Assembly (NCBI GenBank): GCA_946479985.1
Contig: CAMLIF010000078.1
Coordinates: 1-19,547 of the forward strand
Reading direction: 5' to 3'
DNA: 19,547 nucleotides
Origin: an uncultured Flavobacteriales bacterium
GTDB lineage: Bacteria; Bacteroidota; Bacteroidia; Flavobacteriales; Crocinitomicaceae
Under the pieces are notes generated by a model that saw nothing but the letters and a program-made list of their open reading frames with translations, was not told the origin of the DNA and did no database searches. Of the stretch, positions 15,529 to 19,547 are shown in pieces (the first letter of the stretch is position 1; each line of letters begins with the position of its first letter). The position numbers and the translations under genes are program-made.

Positions 15529-15963
15529 ATGTTTTCAAAGTCTTGTGAATATGGCATACGTTCCATGATCTACATCGCAGATCAGAGTATAAAAGGTATT
15601 CGTACAACTTTGACAGACATCTCCCGTGAAATTGATTCGCCCGTAGCATTTACCGCAAAGATTCTCCAGCAACTTTCAAAAAATCAGCTGGTGAGTTCTT
15701 TGAAAGGTCCTTCAGGAGGTTTTTATATGACCGAGCTCCAATTGCAAACAATCAATTTAGCAAAAGTTGTAATGGCGATTGACGGAGATAAGGTATTCAC
15801 AAATTGTGGATTAGGCTTAAAACAATGTTCGGAAAAACAACCCTGCCCGGTACATCACAAATTCAAAGCAATTCGTACTGACCTATGCATAATGCTAGAA
15901 AGTACTACGATTGAAGAAATGGCAAAAGGATTAAAAACCGGTATTACTTATTTGAAGCATTAA
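15529..15963 (+). CDS. Rrf2-family transcriptional regulator with cysteine cluster motif
   Basis: A 144-residue DNA-binding protein. The N-terminal winged helix has the family marks: FSKSCEYGIRSMIYIA, a recognition helix region SPVAFTAKILQQLSKNQLV, and the wing GPSGGFYM (60-67). The C-terminal part holds Cys93-x6-Cys100-x5-Cys106 (TNCGLGLKQCSEKQPCPVHH), the spacing class used by IscR/NsrR-like members to bind an Fe-S cluster, so it probably senses NO, oxidation or Fe-S status. It lacks anything that fixes it as IscR or NsrR, and no isc/suf or NO-detoxification gene is adjacent. A palindrome over its promoter suggests autoregulation. The small membrane protein starts 59 nt downstream and is the likely co-target. 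Confidence 0.92.
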   Translation: MFSKSCEYGIRSMIYIADQSIKGIRTTLTDISREIDSPVAFTAKILQQLSKNQLVSSLKGPSGGFYMTELQLQTINLAKVVMAIDGDKVFTNCGLGLKQCSEKQPCPVHHKFKAIRTDLCIMLESTTIEEMAKGLKTGITYLKH

Positions 15964-15979
15964 AAAAATTTGAACCTAT

Positions 15980-15995
15980 TTCGGATATTAAGGTC
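15980..15995. promoter_or_regulatory. Second, half-conserved Rrf2-like site
   Basis: TTCGGATATTAAGGTC repeats the first arm of the palindrome at 15472 (TTCGGATA) and the GTC that starts its second arm at the same spacing; the rest of the right arm is not conserved (11 of 20 positions match overall). It lies 27 nt before the ATG of the small membrane protein. It may be a weaker site for the same regulator. Confidence 0.45.
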
Positions 15996-16022
15996 TTTTT
16001 ATATTAATTAAAACAAATAAAA

Positions 16023-16346
16023 ATGAAAACACTAGCAGCAACAACACAAACACACGAACATCGAAACGAAAGAATCGGTTTATTACAGAGACAAATTGCA
16101 CTATTTGAGCAATATCGCTTCGGGTTATTGCCGATTATGTTAACCGCGCAAAGCTGTATCGGATCAATTGCAGCTATGTACATTGTAAAGAACGGAATGA
16201 ATGTAGTTGAACTTTCAACGGTAGCAATGTTAACAATGGCGGCAAATGCCGTAATAATTGCGCAGGCAAGCCCAAAACTTTGCCTGATTGCATTCTACCT
16301 GGTGAATACTGTAAATGCCGCGTTCATCATATATAATTTGTTTTAA
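16023..16346 (+). CDS. Small three-helix membrane protein of unknown function
   Basis: A 107-residue protein. The N-terminal 32 residues are polar and basic (HEHRNERIGLLQRQIALFEQYR), probably cytoplasmic and amphipathic. Three hydrophobic segments follow at about 33-55, 61-82 and 85-107, with almost no loops and the chain ending inside or at the end of the last helix (AAFIIYNLF). Cys45 and Cys87 lie within helices 1 and 3. No family is recognised. It lies 59 nt after the Rrf2 gene, has a related operator-like sequence in front, and is followed by an inverted repeat, so it forms a two-gene unit with the regulator. An A-rich leader (AAACAAATAAAA) precedes the ATG. It has no enzyme motif. Confidence 0.85.
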   Translation: MKTLAATTQTHEHRNERIGLLQRQIALFEQYRFGLLPIMLTAQSCIGSIAAMYIVKNGMNVVELSTVAMLTMAANAVIIAQASPKLCLIAFYLVNTVNAAFIIYNLF

Positions 16347-16373
16347 AATGATTCGGATTTTCAGGGACCTGGA

Positions 16374-16445
16374 GAACAGAAAGCCGGAGAATGGGTGTAA
16401 AAAGTCTTTCAGTTATTCTCCGGTTTCTACTTTCTGTTCTGTTTT
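16374..16445 (+). terminator. Probable terminator after the Rrf2/membrane-protein unit
   Basis: CCGGAGAAT (16384-16392) pairs with ATTCTCCGG (16415-16423) over a 22-nt loop. Outside it, GAACAGAAA (16374-16382) can pair with TTTCTGTTC (16431-16439) or, shifted, AGAAA with TTTCT next to the inner stem. The sequence then runs into TGTTTT (16440-16445). The loop is large and the T-run imperfect, so it may be a terminator or an mRNA 3'-end stabiliser. Confidence 0.6.
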
Positions 16446-16474
16446 CAATTTCAATGAAATAATTTTTAATTCTA

Positions 16475-16505
16475 TTGTGCTAACTCAACTTTTTGACTAT
16501 CTTCA
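16475..16505 (+). promoter_or_regulatory. Possible promoter of the Pif1-like helicase gene
   Basis: TTG (16475-16477), 20-bp spacer, TATCTTCA (16498-16505), two bases off TAnnTTTG. It ends 8 nt before the ATG at 16514. The match is only fair; its support is the correct spacing and the lack of anything better between the preceding inverted repeat and the start. Confidence 0.35.
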
Positions 16506-16513
16506 ATTAGATC

Positions 16514-18865
16514 ATGGAAGAATTAGAACAAAACGAACAGAGCATAGCCACTTTTGCAGAGCAGTTTATCAATAAAACCGGGCAGCATATTTTTTTGACA
16601 GGAAAGGCCGGAACAGGAAAAACTACCCTGCTTCGAAAAATTGTTGAGCACACACACAAACAAACCGTCATTGTAGCTCCAACGGGAATTGCCGCATTGA
16701 ATGCCGGCGGTGTAACTATTCACTCGTTTTTTCAGCTTCCTTTCGGTGGTTTTATTCCTGATTTTATCCCGGAACCTGTTTTAGCCGGAAGTATTAAACT
16801 CGAAACAAAACAATCACTCAAAAATCATTTTCATTACAACGCCTTTCGTAAACGACTGTTCCAAACGGTTGAACTTTTGGTGATTGATGAAGTAAGTATG
16901 CTGCGCGCAGATTTGCTCGACGCCATGGATTGGGCGCTGCGCCATGTCCGGAAAGTGAATCGTTCGTTTGGCGGCGTACAGGTGCTTTTCATCGGAGATT
17001 TGCAGCAGCTTCCCCCGGTAGTCAAGCCGGAAGAATGGTCTATTCTGCAGAACTATTACAAGGGAATGTTCTTCTTCAACGCAACATGTTTGGCGGAGAG
17101 TCAGCCGGTATACCTGGAACTGGACAAAATTTACCGCCAGGAAGATCCTGCGTTTATTGAAATACTGAACGAACTTCGAAATAACCGTTTGTCGGAACAA
17201 TCATTAAAAGTATTGGAAAGACATGTAAAACCCGATTACAATGCGCTCGATCACCAGGGAGTAATTACGCTTACCACACACAACGCACAGGCAGACACAA
17301 TCAATACGAAAGCCTTGTCGGCGCTGAACGAAAAATCACATTTCTACCAGGCCGAAATTGAAGGCGAATTCCCGAATCATATTTTCCCGATTGAAGAACG
17401 TACCGAATTAAAAGTAGGCGCTCAAATCATGTTCATCAAAAATGATCTGAGCTTCGACAAAAACTACTTCAACGGAAAAATGGGTGTCATAGATTCCTTA
17501 AGCGAAGCAGAGATCATTGTTTCGTTTCCCGAGGAAAAAAGAAAAATTACCGTTGAAAAGTACGAGTGGGAAAACAAACGTTTCCAGGTAAATCCGGAAA
17601 CCAACGAAATTGAAGAAAAAACACTCGGAACTTTTGTTCACTACCCGATCAGGCTCGCATGGGCAATTACCGTTCACAAAAGCCAGGGACTTACTTTTGA
17701 TAAAGCTGCATTGGACCTTTCGAACGTTTTTGCGCCCGGACAAGCATACGTGGCCCTGTCGCGCATTCGGAGCCTGGATGGATTGGTATTACTGAAACCT
17801 TTACGTTTGAATGGCCTTCAGAATGATGCGCAGGTGAGTCAATACGGAAACGGGAAACCGAATACGGAACATTTAAACCGGATTCTCGATTACAGCACGC
17901 GTGATTACATTCATGCACGTATGGTAGAATCGTTTGACTGGTACGACTACTATATTTCCTGGACGAATCTCCACCTGTCAATGAAAGTTCAGGGCGGAAA
18001 GTCGGAAAAAGGTGCAGATAAAGACTGGGTAGATGTTCAGTTCGGAATTGCGGAAGAAAAATTCGAAGCGGCCAAAAAGTTCCAAAACCAGTTAAACAAG
18101 CTTTTCGGAAATCCGGACCTGGATATGGAATTCATTGGGCAGCGGATTGATCAGGCTTACGAATATTTCTATCCTGCACTCGACCAGCAGGTGTATTTGC
18201 TCTTAAAGCGGAATGCCGAACTGGGCAGAAAAAAGCGAACCAAACAATACATCGAAGAATTAAGTGAAGTATTGGAACGCATTGTGAAAATGGTGCAGGA
18301 ACTGAAGAAACTGAAAGTGCTTTTCAAATCCATTCGTGATGGTCGCTCCTGGGACAAAAGCATTTATTCTGAAGAAGAGATTCAGCAATACCTGGTTGCA
18401 AAAAACGCAAAAATCAATCAGGATCTTCGGAATGAACGTAACGAGCTGATCGAGGACGAAGATGAATACGATCAGTTTCGCGTACCTCCTGCGCTGCAGC
18501 ATTTAATGAAAAAAGAAAACAGTGCCCAGGACAAGAAATCAAAAAAAACATCAAAAACAGAACCTAAAGAAAAGAAACAGAACACGCATGAAGTGACGTA
18601 CGAGCTTTTCAAGGCGAAGAAATCGATTGCAGAAATTGCACAGGAACGACAACTTTCGCCAACAACTGTAGAAGGACATTTTACCCAATTGATCCGTCAG
18701 GAACTGGTCGAACTAACCGAGTTAATGGACCCGAAACGAATCTCGGAAGTAGAAAGTTACTTTGATGATTACGACGGAATGTCGCTTACACCGTTGAAAG
18801 AAAAACTCGGTAACAAAGTTACCTGGTCTGAACTTAAATGGGTGCAGGCATCGAAGATGCTTTGA
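16514..18865 (+). CDS. Pif1/RecD2-like SF1 helicase with C-terminal HTH domain
   Basis: A 783-residue cytoplasmic ATPase, probably a 5'-3' DNA helicase in repair or replication. Motifs: Walker A GKAGTGKTT (30-38), motif Ia VIVAPTGIAALNAGG, Walker B LLVIDEVSM (121-129), motif III FIGDLQQLPPVV (159-170), then LAWAITVHKSQGLTFDKA (381-398) and QAYVALSRIRSLDGL (410-424), the SF1 motifs V and VI. Beyond the helicase core, about 500-650 is helical and probably coiled-coil, 664-690 is a Lys-rich linker, and 694-783 is a helix-turn-helix region (AKKSIAEIAQERQLSPTTVEGHF) resembling the RecQ-associated C-terminal HTH (HTH_40). The ATG at 16514 fits the family start. Helicase activity is inferred from intact motifs; the substrate is not known. 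Confidence 0.94.
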   Translation: MEELEQNEQSIATFAEQFINKTGQHIFLTGKAGTGKTTLLRKIVEHTHKQTVIVAPTGIAALNAGGVTIHSFFQLPFGGFIPDFIPEPVLAGSIKLETKQSLKNHFHYNAFRKRLFQTVELLVIDEVSMLRADLLDAMDWALRHVRKVNRSFGGVQVLFIGDLQQLPPVVKPEEWSILQNYYKGMFFFNATCLAESQPVYLELDKIYRQEDPAFIEILNELRNNRLSEQSLKVLERHVKPDYNALDHQGVITLTTHNAQADTINTKALSALNEKSHFYQAEIEGEFPNHIFPIEERTELKVGAQIMFIKNDLSFDKNYFNGKMGVIDSLSEAEIIVSFPEEKRKITVEKYEWENKRFQVNPETNEIEEKTLGTFVHYPIRLAWAITVHKSQGLTFDKAALDLSNVFAPGQAYVALSRIRSLDGLVLLKPLRLNGLQNDAQVSQYGNGKPNTEHLNRILDYSTRDYIHARMVESFDWYDYYISWTNLHLSMKVQGGKSEKGADKDWVDVQFGIAEEKFEAAKKFQNQLNKLFGNPDLDMEFIGQRIDQAYEYFYPALDQQVYLLLKRNAELGRKKRTKQYIEELSEVLERIVKMVQELKKLKVLFKSIRDGRSWDKSIYSEEEIQQYLVAKNAKINQDLRNERNELIEDEDEYDQFRVPPALQHLMKKENSAQDKKSKKTSKTEPKEKKQNTHEVTYELFKAKKSIAEIAQERQLSPTTVEGHFTQLIRQELVELTELMDPKRISEVESYFDDYDGMSLTPLKEKLGNKVTWSELKWVQASKML

Positions 18866-19030
18866 AAGACGACAGAATATTCCGCAGTAAATTTCGAAAA
18901 CCGAGAATAAACGGGCGAGTAGTTAAAACATTCCAAATCTGCCTGCCTTCTAATCTGGTTTATCGATTCTTATTATTACTTTAGAACAAGTGGTCAGAAA
19001 GAACGACACACGAATTTCAAGAACTCAAAA

Positions 19031-19547
19031 ATGATCAAAATAGGAATTAACGGCTTTGGCCGCATAGGACGTTTAGCGTGCCGCGTAGCGCTTGCAAACC
19101 CGGAAGTAGAAGTAGTTGCCATTAACGATTTAATGGACAACAAGTACATGGCATATTTGCTGCATTACGATTCTTCGCACGGGAATTTTCACGGAACAAT
19201 TGACGCAACCGACGAATCACTGATTGTAAACGGAAAAAGCATTCGGGTATCAAGCGAAAAAGATCCCACGAAACTTGACTGGACCGGTGTTGATGTGGTT
19301 CTGGAATGTACCGGTCTGTTCTTAACCCAGGCGGATGCACAACATCACCTGGATGCCGGTGCACGAAAAGTTATTCTTTCTGCTCCTGCAAAAGACGACA
19401 CCCCCATGTTCGTTATGGGAGTGAATCATCATTTACTTCGTTCGGACCAGCATATTATTTCAAACGCATCGTGTACGACCAATTGCCTGGCGCCGATAGC
19501 TAAAATCCTGAACGATGAATTCGGAATTATAGAAGGTTTGATGAGTA
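19031..19547 (+). CDS. gap: Glyceraldehyde-3-phosphate dehydrogenase, 3' truncated by the window
   Basis: Oxidises glyceraldehyde 3-phosphate to 1,3-bisphosphoglycerate in glycolysis. 172 residues are visible, about half the usual 330-340. The N-terminal Rossmann motif is [10 protein letters not shown] (6-15), followed by the acidic loop AINDLMD, whose Asp33 suggests NAD+ preference. [21 protein letters not shown] and the active-site [12 protein letters not shown] follow, with catalytic Cys148. The ATG at 19031 gives the canonical [13 protein letters not shown] start. TACTTTAG at 18977-18984 is a near-consensus -7 element about 46 nt upstream. There is no frameshift in the visible part; the gene continues past the window end. 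Confidence 0.97.
   Translation, partial: MIKIGINGFGRIGRLACRVALANPEVEVVAINDLMDNKYMAYLLHYDSSHGNFHGTIDATDESLIVNGKSIRVSSEKDPTKLDWTGVDVVLECTGLFLTQADAQHHLDAGARKVILSAPAKDDTPMFVMGVNHHLLRSDQHIISNASCTTNCLAPIAKILNDEFGIIEGLMS

Noticed and set aside
16814..17200. 128-codon open frame on the minus strand opposite the Pif1-like gene
   Set aside because: It is antisense to conserved helicase motifs, with no promoter or start context.
1..19547. CRISPR arrays, insertion sequences, prophage, tRNA/rRNA genes, riboswitches, toxin-antitoxin or restriction systems
   Set aside because: I looked on both strands and saw no regularly spaced repeats, transposase or integrase motifs, tRNA-like cloverleaf sequence or recognisable defence genes.

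Overview
The window looks like a chromosomal segment of a Bacteroidota bacterium, most likely Flavobacteriales (Crocinitomicaceae/Fluviicola-like is a guess from protein style, not a demonstrated assignment). The evidence is a secreted protein with a Type IX secretion (T9SS) C-terminal sorting domain, a DUF5686/CarboxypepD_reg outer-membrane protein, a NupG with a long extra loop, weak or absent Shine-Dalgarno sequences, and repeated matches to the Bacteroidota -7 promoter element TAnnTTTG a short distance before start codons. Base and codon use look uniform, and I see no transposase, integrase, phage, CRISPR, tRNA or rRNA.

Layout. 1-1949 (+): 3' part of a bifunctional-nuclease (DUF151) gene with a UVR tail, then a NupG-type nucleoside permease 18 nt later. 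2009-4069 (+): a secreted P-domain/CotH-kinase-like/T9SS protein. 4240-4961 (-): two small unknown genes, one exported. 5112-5906 (+): thyA. 5962-8145 (-): recQ, convergent with thyA and separated from it by a 20-bp-stem terminator serving both strands. 8389-9192 (+): tatC. 9270-11729 (+): DUF5686 outer-membrane protein, followed 7 nt later by a PLDc_N-TPR membrane protein (11737-12504) and then lptB (12535-13266). 13467-13607 (-): a 46-residue lipoprotein with its own terminator. 13734-15425 (+): a BamA/ShlB-like outer-membrane barrel protein. 15529-15963 (+): an Rrf2 regulator with a cysteine-cluster motif and a 20-bp palindrome over its promoter, followed by a 107-residue three-helix membrane protein (16023-16346). 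16514-18865 (+): a Pif1-like helicase with a C-terminal HTH region resembling that of the RecQ in the same window. 19031-end (+): the 5' part of GAPDH.

How the genes fit together. Much of the window concerns the envelope: TatC for folded-protein export, LptB for LPS transport, two outer-membrane barrel-type proteins, the small lipoprotein and a T9SS cargo. Nucleotide and DNA metabolism is the second theme (NupG, ThyA, RecQ, Pif1-like helicase, DUF151). Most genes are ordinary core genes, and I do not see a defence island or biosynthetic cluster. The two least-explained spots are (a) the Rrf2 regulator plus small membrane protein with related operator-like sequences upstream of both, and (b) the 46-residue lipoprotein divergent from the barrel protein.
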